Assembly (NCBI GenBank): GCA_040755835.1
Contig: JBFMAB010000122.1
Span: 1-64,000, forward strand
DNA: 64,000 nt
Direction of reading: 5' to 3'
From: JADLDB01 sp040755835
GTDB lineage: Bacteria; Myxococcota; Myxococcia; Myxococcales; Myxococcaceae
Part shown: positions 37,703 to 46,039 of the stretch, one piece after another
Numbering within the stretch: the first letter of the stretch is position 1
How the letters are laid out: each line of letters begins with the position of its first letter
Made by a program: the position numbers and the translations under genes
Notes under the pieces: generated by a model
Seen by the model: the letters and a program-made list of their open reading frames with translations, nothing else
Told to the model about the DNA's origin: nothing
Database searches by the model: none

Positions 37703-39271
37703 TCAGGGGCCGAGGCGTCGGCGCAGCTGGTCCTCGTACAGCGACCTCGGCTCGAGCCGCTGCCCGGCGCCGAGCCCCTCGGCCCAGTCCGTGGGCGCGG
37801 TGCCCTCGGCGATGAACACCTCGTCGAGCGCGACCTCCAGGCCGTCGGTGCCGATGACGTAGCCCCAGCGCCACTGCATCGAGCGCAACAGGCCCGCCCC
37901 GGACACGTTCCAGAAGACGTTCTCGGTGCCGGTGTGGCCCGCGCCGGTGGACTCGAGGCGCCGGTTGACGATGGAGAAACCGTCGTCGAAGCGGCTCGAG
38001 TCGATGAGGTTGGCCGTCGCGAGCGAGTGGTGGAACTCCGAGTAGCCCACGCCGCCCTGCGTCCCGCCCGCCACGGCGGTGGCGAAGCCTCCGGCGCTGT
38101 GCACGCGCAGCCACACGCAGCCCGTGGTGCCGAAGCCCCAGTTCTGGATGAAGTTGTGCCGGCCCTCGAAGCCGGTGGAGTCCCGGAAGAGGACCTCCGA
38201 CGACTGCCGCACCTCGAAGAGGTAGCCGTTGCCTCCGCCGCCGCGGTGCTGCGCGCGCGCGAGGTGCACGTCGTCGACGGTGACGCGGCTCGACTGGTGG
38301 ATTCGCACGCCGCCGGACTGCACGTGCAGCCCGCCGTCCGCCGTGGAGAAGGACGACACGCGTCGTACCCAGCCGTCGCGCACGCCGGAGAAGCCGACCA
38401 CGGCCACCTGGTTGGCGGCGTACGCCGCGCCCGACTCGACAGCGTTGGTGACGGAGAGGTCCTCGAGGCCCACCTCGGTGACGAGGCCCGTGACGCGGCG
38501 CAGGCTGGCCTGGTCGCGCACCGCCTCGTCCGCGCGCAGGGGCACGTCGAGAGTGACGGTGCCGTCGGCGGCGACGGCGGTGACGGTGCGCCAGGCGAAC
38601 GGCTGCCAGGTGCCGTTGAAGGCGCGCCAGAAGTCCGTCATCCCGTGCTCGGCGACGTACGCGTCGGTGATGACGTGGCCCAGCGCGACCGTGTCGCCCG
38701 CCGCCAGCGTGCCGGCGTCGCTCGCGCCCACGCGCACCGAAAAGGCGCGGCTCCGGCCGTCCTCGGTGAGCGGCCACTCACCGAAGAGCCGGTGCGTGCC
38801 GCCGAAGCGCAGGTTCTCGGCGGAGTCGAGGCCGAAGGACTTCGTGAAGACGAGCTCGGTGACGCCGACGCCGCTGCCCTTCACCACGACTCCCGAGCTG
38901 CGCACGAAGAGCTGCCCGTCGACCCGGAAGCGACCGGGCCCCAGCAGCACCGTGCCACCGCCGGCGGCGCCCGCGGCGTCGAACGCGGCCTGCAGCGCCG
39001 CGGTGGCGTCTCCGCCGTCGGGGTCCACGCGCGCCACGACGGGCGGTGTCACGGGCAGCCGCTCGGCCAGCGCGTAGCCGGCGTACGAGAAGTCGTGGAG
39101 AAAACGGCCGGCGTCGTCGGTGTGCGCGGGTGTCCAGTCGGCCGGGTACAGCGCGCTGCGCCACGGCCCGCCGTCGGGGCCTGCGTCGGGCGGCTGGCCA
39201 GAGTCGTCCGCGCCCGGCGACGCGGGGCAGGCGAGCCACAGCAGGGCGAAGGGAAGGGCGAGGAGGCGCAT
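37703..39271 (-). CDS. Secreted lipoprotein with right-handed beta-helix (pectate-lyase-like) fold
   Basis: This 522-residue lipoprotein has a signal peptide and lipobox WLAC (C15), then a PGADDSGQPPDAGPDGG linker. The domain starts with the N-terminal beta-helix cap of pectate-lyase-3 type proteins (DGGDATAALQAAFDAAGAAG, GGTVLLGPGRFRVDGQLFV). A solenoid of beta turns follows (VVVKGSGVGVTELVF, VGLEDLSVTNAVES, GGVRIHQSSRVTVDDVHLAR). It probably binds or cleaves a polysaccharide at the cell surface, and catalytic residues cannot be assigned. Convergent with the kinase hybrid, with 4 bases between the genes. Confidence 0.8.
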   Translation of the reverse strand: MRLLALPFALLWLACPASPGADDSGQPPDAGPDGGPWRSALYPADWTPAHTDDAGRFLHDFSYAGYALAERLPVTPPVVARVDPDGGDATAALQAAFDAAGAAGGGTVLLGPGRFRVDGQLFVRSSGVVVKGSGVGVTELVFTKSFGLDSAENLRFGGTHRLFGEWPLTEDGRSRAFSVRVGASDAGTLAAGDTVALGHVITDAYVAEHGMTDFWRAFNGTWQPFAWRTVTAVAADGTVTLDVPLRADEAVRDQASLRRVTGLVTEVGLEDLSVTNAVESGAAYAANQVAVVGFSGVRDGWVRRVSSFSTADGGLHVQSGGVRIHQSSRVTVDDVHLARAQHRGGGGNGYLFEVRQSSEVLFRDSTGFEGRHNFIQNWGFGTTGCVWLRVHSAGGFATAVAGGTQGGVGYSEFHHSLATANLIDSSRFDDGFSIVNRRLESTGAGHTGTENVFWNVSGAGLLRSMQWRWGYVIGTDGLEVALDEVFIAEGTAPTDWAEGLGAGQRLEPRSLYEDQLRRRLGP

Positions 39272-39565
39272 CAGGACGTCGCATGATGTGCGACGACGGT
39301 GGGCTTTCGCCAGCGCCCCGCTGACCCACTGCACAGGAGCCGGGGGGCCGCGCGCCCATGACCTCTGTGCTGCGCTCGGCCGCGCGAACGGAGCGAGCGC
39401 GCGGTCGAAAACCTGCTGGTGACGTCGCCGGCGCTCTTGCTCCCTGCGGCGATGGTGGCCTTTGCCGGCCGGGCGCTCGTCGAGGCGGCGCTGAAGGAGC
39501 GCGCGAAGTTGACCGCGCATCACCTCGTGAGTTCGATCCACCTATCACCTCAACCCGGAGGCCCC

Positions 39566-40372
39566 ATGCCCGTCGGAAAAGTCGTCCACAGCCGCGCCGA
39601 GGTGGAGAGCGCGCTCAAGGAGGTCTACGGACCGTCCGCCGTCCTCCGCGACGCGGGCATGCCCGGCAAGGTGGACCCCGCGGACGTGTTCATCTACCGC
39701 AACGGCAAGGGCAAGCTGGTGAAGACGACGCTGGGCAAGACGCGCTACCAGCAGGCCCAGATGCAGCTGAACGTGGTGAAGGCCGCGCGCGCGTTCCACG
39801 CCGCGGGCGTGAGTTTCTCCGGCAGCTCCAAGACGGACAAGGTGAACAAGGAGCTGTGGTGGATGGGCTACGGCGGGAAGATGGGCGTGCGCCAGGGCGT
39901 GCGGCCGTCCGACGCCATCAACGACATCTTCAAGCACGGCGACAAGTACGGCATGGAGTGCGCCACCGCGACGATGGTCATCCTCTACAAGGGCATCCTC
40001 GACACCATCGGCCCGAAGGACTTCGACCGCGCCTTCGAGAAGACGCGGCTGTTCCGCTGGGACATCAAGGACGACGACTTCAAGGCCGCCGAGAAGCAGG
40101 GGAAGCTGCCGGGCTTCTGGCCCGGCGACCACACGTACTTCAAGAACCCGGACTTCGACCCGTCGAACAGCGCCTTCCAGGGCGAGAACGTCATCTACCT
40201 CGGCGGCGGGCAGTACTTCGGGCACGGCCTCGGCATCGTGTCCGAGCAGGGCGTCATCGACTCGCTCAACGAGCTCCGGCGGCCGGGCGCGCGGCGCTCC
40301 GCGTACCGCGACGACTTCGAGTTGCGCCTCGACGGCGGGACGATCGCCAAGCTGGACATCGACCCCGACTGA
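39566..40372 (+). CDS. tgl: Tgl-type protein-glutamine gamma-glutamyltransferase (transglutaminase)
   Basis: This 268-residue protein aligns by eye with the Bacillus spore-coat transglutaminase Tgl, which cross-links Gln and Lys side chains of coat proteins. The shared signatures are the catalytic region GMECATATMVILYKGI with E131-C132, DHTYFKNPDFDPS, then FQGENVIYLGGGQYFGHGLG, in which E207 matches the third catalytic residue, and LNELRRPGARRSAYRDDF. The N-terminal 60 residues are longer than in Tgl. It has no signal peptide. GGAGG at 39557-39561 supports the ATG at 39566; the frame is open back to a GTG at 39419, which would add 49 residues. A role in myxospore or cell-wall cross-linking is inference. 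Confidence 0.88.
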   Translation: MPVGKVVHSRAEVESALKEVYGPSAVLRDAGMPGKVDPADVFIYRNGKGKLVKTTLGKTRYQQAQMQLNVVKAARAFHAAGVSFSGSSKTDKVNKELWWMGYGGKMGVRQGVRPSDAINDIFKHGDKYGMECATATMVILYKGILDTIGPKDFDRAFEKTRLFRWDIKDDDFKAAEKQGKLPGFWPGDHTYFKNPDFDPSNSAFQGENVIYLGGGQYFGHGLGIVSEQGVIDSLNELRRPGARRSAYRDDFELRLDGGTIAKLDIDPD

Positions 40373-40387
40373 CTTCGGCGGCGCGCG

Positions 40388-42289
40388 CTACTTCTTCTTC
40401 GGCGCCGGCGTGCCCTTCTTGTTCGTCGTCGGCGGAGGCGGCGGCTTCTTCGTCACGGGCGGGGGAGGCGGCGGCTTCGGCGGCGCCTTCGCCACGGCGG
40501 GCGCTGGCTTCGGGGTGGCCTTCTCGACGTCCGGCTTCTTCGGCGCTGCCGGCGCCACCGTGCCGCCTTCGGGCTGCGCCAGCACGTCTGCGGGTGGCAG
40601 CGGCGGCGGCGACAGGCCGCTCGGCAGCGCGATGCCCTGTAGCGTCAGCGCGCGGAAGGCGCACGTGCCCTCGAGGCAGCCCACCGCGAAGCGCGGCGTC
40701 TCGGACAACAGCTGCCGCCAGTACGGGCCCAGCCACACGCCGGTGCCCAGCACGCGCGCGTCGCGGTCCGCCCCCACCACCGCGAACAACTCGCCCGTCT
40801 CGGGGTCGATGCGCAGCGCGAGCCGCTGGCCCTCCGTCGTCGTCGGCAAGGGCGCGGTGATGACACCTTTCTTGTCGGGCCCCAGCGACCACTCCAGCGT
40901 CGGCTCGTCGCCGCTGCCGCTCACCACCAGCGCGACGTAGCGGCCGTGCTCGCCCAGCAGCATCACCGCGCTGCGCGCGTGCGGCCGCGGGCCCCGGAAC
41001 AGCGCCCACAAGGGCTCGAGGCGCGACTCGGGAATCGGCTGCGTGTCCACCACCGCCGACACCTCGAGGCCTTCGCCCGTCAGCTCCGCGTCGATGACCG
41101 CGCGGCCCACCGCGTCGTCGCCCGGCGCGCCGTACACCACCGCGCCGCCCTCGAGCGTCGGCTCGCGGCCCAGCGCCATCACGCTGATCAGGTCCGGGCC
41201 TTCGCCCAGCGTCACCCGGCGCGCGTCCCTGTCCACGCGGCCCGGCGTCGAGAGCGGCAGCTTCTGCCCGAAGTCCGTCATCAGCTGCACGCCGGGCGCG
41301 ACGCGCACGTCCTCGGCCTTCGCGCGCACGAAGACGGTGACGATGATGAGCACCGCCGCCAGCACCACCGCCGCCGCCGCGCCGCGGCCCACGCGCCTGG
41401 CCACCTCCTTCGCGCGCCGCGCCAGCCGCTGCGCCTTCGTCTCCTTCGAGAGCGCCGGCAGCGACGTGGTGAACTGCACCAGCTTCTCGAGCTCGGCGAG
41501 CAGCGCGGCGGCCGACGGGTAGCGGTCCTCGGGCGCCGGCTTGAGGCACCGCGCGACGATGGCGTCGAGGCGCTTGTCGACGCCGGGCTTGCGCACCGAC
41601 GGCGGGTCGAAGGTGCCCACCGGCAACTCGCCCGTGAGGCACTCATACAGCATGACGCCCAGCGAATAGACGTCGGCCCGCGGGCCCGCGCTCTTCGCGT
41701 CCACCGCCTGCTCGGGCGCCATGTACGAGGCGGTGCCCATCGAGACGTGCGTCTGCGTGAGGTTCAGCTGCGCCTGCCCCGCCTTCTCGTCGAAGCCGGC
41801 CAGCCCGAAGTCCGTCACCTTGGGGATGTCGCCGGCCTGCTCGTCGAAGAGGATGTTCTCGGGCTTCAGGTCCCGGTGGATGACGCCGCGTTGGTGCGCG
41901 TACTCGATGGCGCGCGTCACCTGCAGCAGCGTCAAGAGCGCGCGCGGCACGTCGAAGTCCGGGCTGCGCATGCGCTCGCGCAGGCTCTGCCCGTCGACGT
42001 ACTCCATCACCAGGTAGTACGTGTCGGCGGTGCGCCCGCGGTCGACGATGGAGACGATGTTCGGGTGCCGCAGCGTCGCCAGCGCCGCCGCTTCCTTCTC
42101 GAAGCGCGCGACGAACTGCTCGTCGCTGGCCAACTCCTGCTTGAGCAGCTTCACCGCCACCGTGCGTCCCAGCGACAGCTGCACCGCCTGGTGCACCTCG
42201 CCCATCCCGCCCTTGCCGACGAGCTGCACGAGCCGGTAGCCGTCGATGACGTCCGTCGTGCGCGCGCGTTGGATGGCGGTGTCCTGCAT
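40388..42289 (-). CDS. Ser/Thr protein kinase with large extracytoplasmic domain and proline-rich tail
   Basis: This 633-residue transmembrane kinase has its kinase domain at about residues 15-275: GKGGMGEV, VAVKLLKQEL, HRDLKPENILFDE, DFGLAGFDEKAG and APEQ. A basic juxtamembrane segment (about 285-305) precedes one transmembrane helix (VVLAAVLIIVTVFV, about 310-328). An extracytoplasmic domain of about 225 residues follows, beta-rich like a LamG/concanavalin-type sensor (FGQKLPLSTPGRVDRDARRV, then LALRIDPETGELFAVVGAD). A Pro/Lys-rich tail ends it. GGAG is placed for the ATG at 42289. It is divergent from the sigma-factor operon at 42412. Confidence 0.93.
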   Translation of the reverse strand: MQDTAIQRARTTDVIDGYRLVQLVGKGGMGEVHQAVQLSLGRTVAVKLLKQELASDEQFVARFEKEAAALATLRHPNIVSIVDRGRTADTYYLVMEYVDGQSLRERMRSPDFDVPRALLTLLQVTRAIEYAHQRGVIHRDLKPENILFDEQAGDIPKVTDFGLAGFDEKAGQAQLNLTQTHVSMGTASYMAPEQAVDAKSAGPRADVYSLGVMLYECLTGELPVGTFDPPSVRKPGVDKRLDAIVARCLKPAPEDRYPSAAALLAELEKLVQFTTSLPALSKETKAQRLARRAKEVARRVGRGAAAAVVLAAVLIIVTVFVRAKAEDVRVAPGVQLMTDFGQKLPLSTPGRVDRDARRVTLGEGPDLISVMALGREPTLEGGAVVYGAPGDDAVGRAVIDAELTGEGLEVSAVVDTQPIPESRLEPLWALFRGPRPHARSAVMLLGEHGRYVALVVSGSGDEPTLEWSLGPDKKGVITAPLPTTTEGQRLALRIDPETGELFAVVGADRDARVLGTGVWLGPYWRQLLSETPRFAVGCLEGTCAFRALTLQGIALPSGLSPPPLPPADVLAQPEGGTVAPAAPKKPDVEKATPKPAPAVAKAPPKPPPPPPVTKKPPPPPTTNKKGTPAPKKK

Positions 42290-42411
42290 GCCCACTCCGA
42301 AAAAAATGACGAGGCGTGTACGCCGCGACGCGTCCCCGCGCGTCCTTCATAGGTGAAAATGACGCCGCTGCCTGCACCGCCGTGCCCGCCTCGTTTCGCG
42401 CGGAGGAATTC

Positions 42412-42960
42412 ATGTTGAATTCCGCCGCCATGGGGCGGGCGCTGTCGCACACCGGCACACGCGACGCGGTGCTGGCGGAGCAACGGCCGGCGCTGGAGCG
42501 CCTCGCGCACCGGCTGGTGTGGGACGACGACGACGCGCGCGACGTGCTGCAGGCGGCGCTGGCCGACGCCGTCGAGCGCTGGGGCGACCTCGAGGACGCG
42601 GCCGCCGCGCCCGCGTGGCTGCGGCGCATCGTGGTGCACCGCGCGTGGTCGCACCTGCGGCGGCGGCGCCTCTGGAGGGCGCTGGCCGGCGTGCTGGGCG
42701 TCGACGAGGAAGCGGTGGCGCCCGCGCCCGACGAGGCCGTCGAGCGCAAGGCGCACCTCGCCGCGCTGGCGAAGGCGCTGGAAGGCCTTGCGCCGCGGCA
42801 GGCGATGGCGTTCTCGCTGCGCTACCTCGAGGGCCTCTCGCTGGACGAGGTGGCCGACGCGATGGCGCTGGAGAAGGGCACGGTGCGCGTGCACGTGCAG
42901 CGCGCCGTCACGGCGCTGCGGGCGCTGGGGCTGTTGCCGGGCCCGGGAGAGACGACATGA
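42412..42960 (+). CDS. ECF-type RNA polymerase sigma factor
   Basis: This 182-residue protein has region 2 (about 20-80: RLVWDDDDARDVLQAALADA, then AWLRRIVVHRAWSHLRRRR) and region 4 (about 115-175: LAPRQAMAFSLRYLEGLSLD, then MALEKGTVRVHVQRAVTALR), typical of ECF sigma factors. A GGAGG ribosome site (42402-42406) precedes the ATG. Its stop overlaps the next start (ATGA). It faces the large kinase gene across 122 bases, which must hold both promoters. The following genes suggest an envelope-stress response. Confidence 0.9.
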   Translation: MLNSAAMGRALSHTGTRDAVLAEQRPALERLAHRLVWDDDDARDVLQAALADAVERWGDLEDAAAAPAWLRRIVVHRAWSHLRRRRLWRALAGVLGVDEEAVAPAPDEAVERKAHLAALAKALEGLAPRQAMAFSLRYLEGLSLDEVADAMALEKGTVRVHVQRAVTALRALGLLPGPGETT

Positions 42961-43522
42961 GCTGCCAACCGTTCGAGAGGTTCCTTCTCGACGAGACGGC
43001 GCCGAAGCCCGACGGCCACGACGCGCACGTCGCCGGCTGCGCGTCGTGCCGGGCGCTGAAGGCCGCGCACCTCGCCGCGCTGCGCCTCGGCGGCCTGGCG
43101 CCGCGCCGGGGTGACCGCGTGCCGCTCGCGGTGGTGCAGCGCCGCGCCGGCATCGCCGCGGCCGTCGTGNNNNNNNNNNGGGCGGCTTCGCGGGGCTGCT
43201 GGTGCTGGAGGGTTCGTCCGTGCCCGACGCCGACGTTGCGCCTGCGCTGCGCGTGCCCGCGCTGGTGGTGGCGCCGCCGGTCGTCGCCTCCGAAGGCCCG
43301 CAGCAGGTGCTGCCCGCCGCCGGGCCAGTCGACGAGGCCTGGGCGACGCTGCGCAGCCTGCCCTCGGCGCTGGCGGCGGACCTGACGAGAGACCTGCGCG
43401 ACGACGAGGTGCTGTCGCGCAGCTTCGGCGCGCTGCCCGGGTGGGTGGCGCCGGTGAAGAGCCACCCGCTGCGCGGTCTCGGCGCCGCGGCCCCGCGCCT
43501 CAGCTACACCTCGGAGGACTGA
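42957..43522 (+). CDS. Anti-sigma factor (interrupted by a 10-N gap)
   Basis: The N-terminal domain carries the zf-HC2 signature HDAHVAGCASC with H24, C28 and C31, which binds the cognate ECF sigma. A basic stretch leads into a hydrophobic segment (AGIAAAVV) that breaks at the gap (43170-43179) and resumes GGFAGLLVLEG, so the N run falls inside the single transmembrane helix. The rest (about 110 residues, to LSYTSED) is periplasmic. The frames either side differ, so the true gap should have a length equal to 2 modulo 3 (for example 8 or 11) if the gene is intact. It is coupled to the sigma gene. Confidence 0.8.
43170..43179. other. Assembly gap of 10 Ns
   Basis: This short run of Ns lies in the transmembrane segment of the anti-sigma gene. 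The flanks are GC-rich. Its length is an estimate, and the reading frame predicts it is off by one or two bases. Confidence 0.99.
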
Positions 43523-43523
43523 C

Positions 43524-44084
43524 ATGCGCTGGAAGTGCACGCTGGTGGTGTCGTCGTTGTTCGTCTCGTCCCTCGCGCTCGCGCAGCCGCACCCAGTGCC
43601 GGCGGCGCCCCCGGTGCCGCCCGTCGCGCCGCGTCCGCCGATGCCCCCGTCGCCGCACTTCGACCGCGGGCCGGGCATTCCCCCGGCGGTGGCGAAGAAG
43701 CTGGGGCTGTCGGCGGACACGGTGAAGAAGGTGCAGGACCTGACGTTCGACGCCAACGACGCGCTCATCGGGCTGGAGGCCGACCTCAAGCGCGCGCAGC
43801 TCGGGCTGCAGAAGCTGCTCGCGCAGCCCACCGTCGACGAGGGCCAGGTGATGGCGAAGCTGGAGGCGGTGGGGAAGGCGGAACTCGCGGTGCGGAAGAA
43901 CCGCATGGGGCTCATGCTGAAAATCCGCAAGCTGCTCGGTCAGGACACCTGGGAGAAGCTGCAGGGCGAGATGCCCGGTGCCGCGGAGATGATGACGGCG
44001 GGCGGACGAGAGATGCGCCGCGAAGTGCGCATCATCCGCGGCGACGACGGCAGCGAGACCGTCGACATCCGCGGCGACGAGTAG
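43524..44084 (+). CDS. Periplasmic Spy/CpxP-like protein
   Basis: This 186-residue protein has a signal peptide (MRWKCTLVVSSLFVSSLALA). A proline-rich segment follows, then a helical region (about 55-150: VAKKLGLSADTVKKVQDLTF, LIGLEADLKRAQLGLQKLLA, AVRKNRMGLMLKIRKLLGQD) with the all-helical, charged pattern of Spy/CpxP or metal-resistance periplasmic proteins. The LTxxQ motifs are not seen. The tail is acidic/basic mixed. It starts one base after the anti-sigma stop, so it is the third gene of the sigma operon and a likely envelope chaperone or target. Confidence 0.75.
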   Translation: MRWKCTLVVSSLFVSSLALAQPHPVPAAPPVPPVAPRPPMPPSPHFDRGPGIPPAVAKKLGLSADTVKKVQDLTFDANDALIGLEADLKRAQLGLQKLLAQPTVDEGQVMAKLEAVGKAELAVRKNRMGLMLKIRKLLGQDTWEKLQGEMPGAAEMMTAGGREMRREVRIIRGDDGSETVDIRGDE

Positions 44085-44108
44085 CGCGCCCCTGCCTGGC
44101 CGCGCCCG

Positions 44109-44902
44109 TCACGCGAGGCCGCGACGCAATCGTCCCAGCGGGGCGCCGTAGGACTGGCAGCCGCGCCACGGCCCCATCACGGGGCGCGGCTGCGGCCGAA
44201 GGCCCGGGGCGTGCCGGACGCGCCGGGTCTTTCGGCCGACGTGGACCCTCGTGCGCTGCGCCGGCGCCGCGCCCGCGAAGAGCGCGAGGCCCAGCTCTCG
44301 GAGGAAGCACGCCACCGGCAGCGCCGCCAGCTGCGCGAGGTGCCACGCGAGGCCCGGCGCGCTCACCACCGCCTGCCGCGTGAGGTGCGCCGACGCGAGG
44401 AAGGCGCGGGCCCCGAAGCGCAGCTCCAGCACACCGCCGCGCGCCGCGTCCGCCAGCGCGCCATGGCGAATCCACGCGGCGAGCGAATCGCCCCGCTCCT
44501 CCAGCACGTCCGAGTACACGGCCCACGTCGCGTCGTCCTCGTCGCGGGCTTCGTGGAGGCGCGCCTCGATGTCCGTCTTGCGCGCGCGCGTCGACGGCCC
44601 TTCGCGCACGGTGAGCGCGAGGCCCGGGTGTACGTCCAGCGTGTCGCCCGGCGCCAGCCGGTGCTCGCTTCCGCCCTGGAGCTCTCCGCCGCCAGCGACG
44701 CGCGCGCCACCGACGCCGGGACGCGCGGCCCGAGGTCCTCGCCCGCTCAGGCCAGCTCGAGGTCCGCGTCCGGGCCCTTCACGCGCAGGCGCGCCTCGCG
44801 GCCCGGGCCGATGCGCAGTGGGGCGCCCGCCCGTGGCGTGAAGCGTTCGCCCAGCCGTGCGGGCGAGTCCTCCTGCGGCACGGACGTCACCTCGAGGCGC
44901 AT
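44109..44902 (-). pseudogene. Broken gene: FHA-like domain plus TIGR02996-type motif
   Basis: The frame starting at the ATG at 44902 reads like the first strands of an FHA domain (PLRIGPGREARLRVKGPDAD) but stops at 44747. Another frame carries on with the FHA end (GGARVAGG, SEHRLAPGDTLDVHPGLALT), then a TIGR02996-like motif (EDDATWAVYSDVLEERGDSL) and a helical tail to the stop at 44109. The two fit one protein of about 265 residues if a frameshift occurred near 44720-44750. FHA domains read phosphothreonine, which suits a genome rich in Ser/Thr kinases. Real decay and a base error are both possible. Confidence 0.55.
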
Positions 44903-45035
44903 CCCGTCGCGCCGTGTACGGACCCCGGCGCCGGCGCACCCGTCCAGGCGGGGGTGATCAGCGCCTCGCGTTGCCCGGCGCGCCGCGGCCGGGGCCGCCT
45001 TCACGAGCAGGGCGGGGTGCCGTACATTCGCCTCC

Positions 45036-46007
45036 ATGACGACCAAGATCGAGCGCGCGACTTCCCTGCCTTCGACGCCGCGGACCCAGCAGGTTTCGAG
45101 GACGCCGGCGGCGGCGCAGGTGGAGGCGCGCCCGGTCGCGCCGGCGACGGCCTTCACCGGCACCGAGGCGCCGCGCGCGCTGCAGCAGCCGGCCGGCCAG
45201 CACGTGGCGAAGTCGGCGGACCCCGACGCGCTGTGGGGCGCGCCCGCGCCCCGCGCTCACCGCCGCTTCGACCTGGCGGGTTTCCAGAAGCTGAGCCCGG
45301 CCGAGCGGAAGGCGAAGCTGCAGGAGCTTCGCGCCCAGCAGGCGAACCTCAAGCAGGACATCGAGGAGCGGGTCGGGCAGCTCGACCGCAAGTGGAACTC
45401 CTCGCGCCTCAAGACGCGGACCGCGTCGATGCGCGACCTGCAGCAGAAGGCGCCGCAGCTCACCGGCGATCAGGCGCAGCGCCTCGACGCCGCCCTGAAG
45501 GCCGCCGAGGCGGCCGAGCAGAAGGTGAACGCGCTGGCGGAGAAGGCGAAGGCCTTCACGCCCGAGAGCAAGAGGGACCCGGCGCAGGCCGAGGCGCGCG
45601 CCCGGCTCGCCCGCGAGCTGCGCAAGGCGCGGGCCGAGCAGTCGGCGGCCGTGAGGGCGGCGACGGCGGTGCTCGACGAGGCCGGCCTGAAGGTGGATCG
45701 CCTGGCCAACGCCGAGCAGGTCCTCGACAGGAACGCGCCGGCGCCGGGCTCCGGCGAGTCGCTGTGGGACAAGGTCGTGTCCTTCTTCGAGCTCAGCTGG
45801 TTGGTCGACGTCTTCAGCGGGATGCTCGACCTCCTCCGGGAGATGGAGCGCGACCGCGAGGTCCGCGCCGAGGCCGACAGGGCCGACCGGGAGATCGAGT
45901 TCGCCATGAAGCAGCAGCTCGACCGCGCGCTGCAGAAGGAGCGCATCGAGGCGTCCGACGCGAAGGCGCGGGCGCAACTGCTCGAGCGCGTGGCCGCGGC
46001 CGCCTGA
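45036..46007 (+). CDS. Coiled-coil protein of unknown function
   Basis: I do not recognise this 323-residue protein. Residues 1-75 are low complexity (Thr/Pro/Ala-rich, disordered). Residues 85-220 are a long charged coiled coil (ERKAKLQELRAQQANLKQDI, DAALKAAEAAEQKVNALAEK, LARELRKARAEQSAAVRAAT). A short amphipathic segment follows (WDKVVSFFELSWLVDVFSGM), then a second coiled coil to the end. There is no signal peptide. The disordered start plus helical bundle with an amphipathic hairpin resembles some myxobacterial structural or secreted proteins, but that is impression only. Confidence 0.65.
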   Translation: MTTKIERATSLPSTPRTQQVSRTPAAAQVEARPVAPATAFTGTEAPRALQQPAGQHVAKSADPDALWGAPAPRAHRRFDLAGFQKLSPAERKAKLQELRAQQANLKQDIEERVGQLDRKWNSSRLKTRTASMRDLQQKAPQLTGDQAQRLDAALKAAEAAEQKVNALAEKAKAFTPESKRDPAQAEARARLARELRKARAEQSAAVRAATAVLDEAGLKVDRLANAEQVLDRNAPAPGSGESLWDKVVSFFELSWLVDVFSGMLDLLREMERDREVRAEADRADREIEFAMKQQLDRALQKERIEASDAKARAQLLERVAAAA

Positions 46008-46039
46008 CGCCGCCGGCCCCTACGCCCCTCCGACCATCG

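Noticed and set aside
39419..39565. 49-residue N-terminal extension of the transglutaminase from a GTG at 39419
   Set aside because: Third-position GC bias is suggestive, but the GGAGG before 39566 and the ordinary family start favour the shorter protein; kept only as an alternative.
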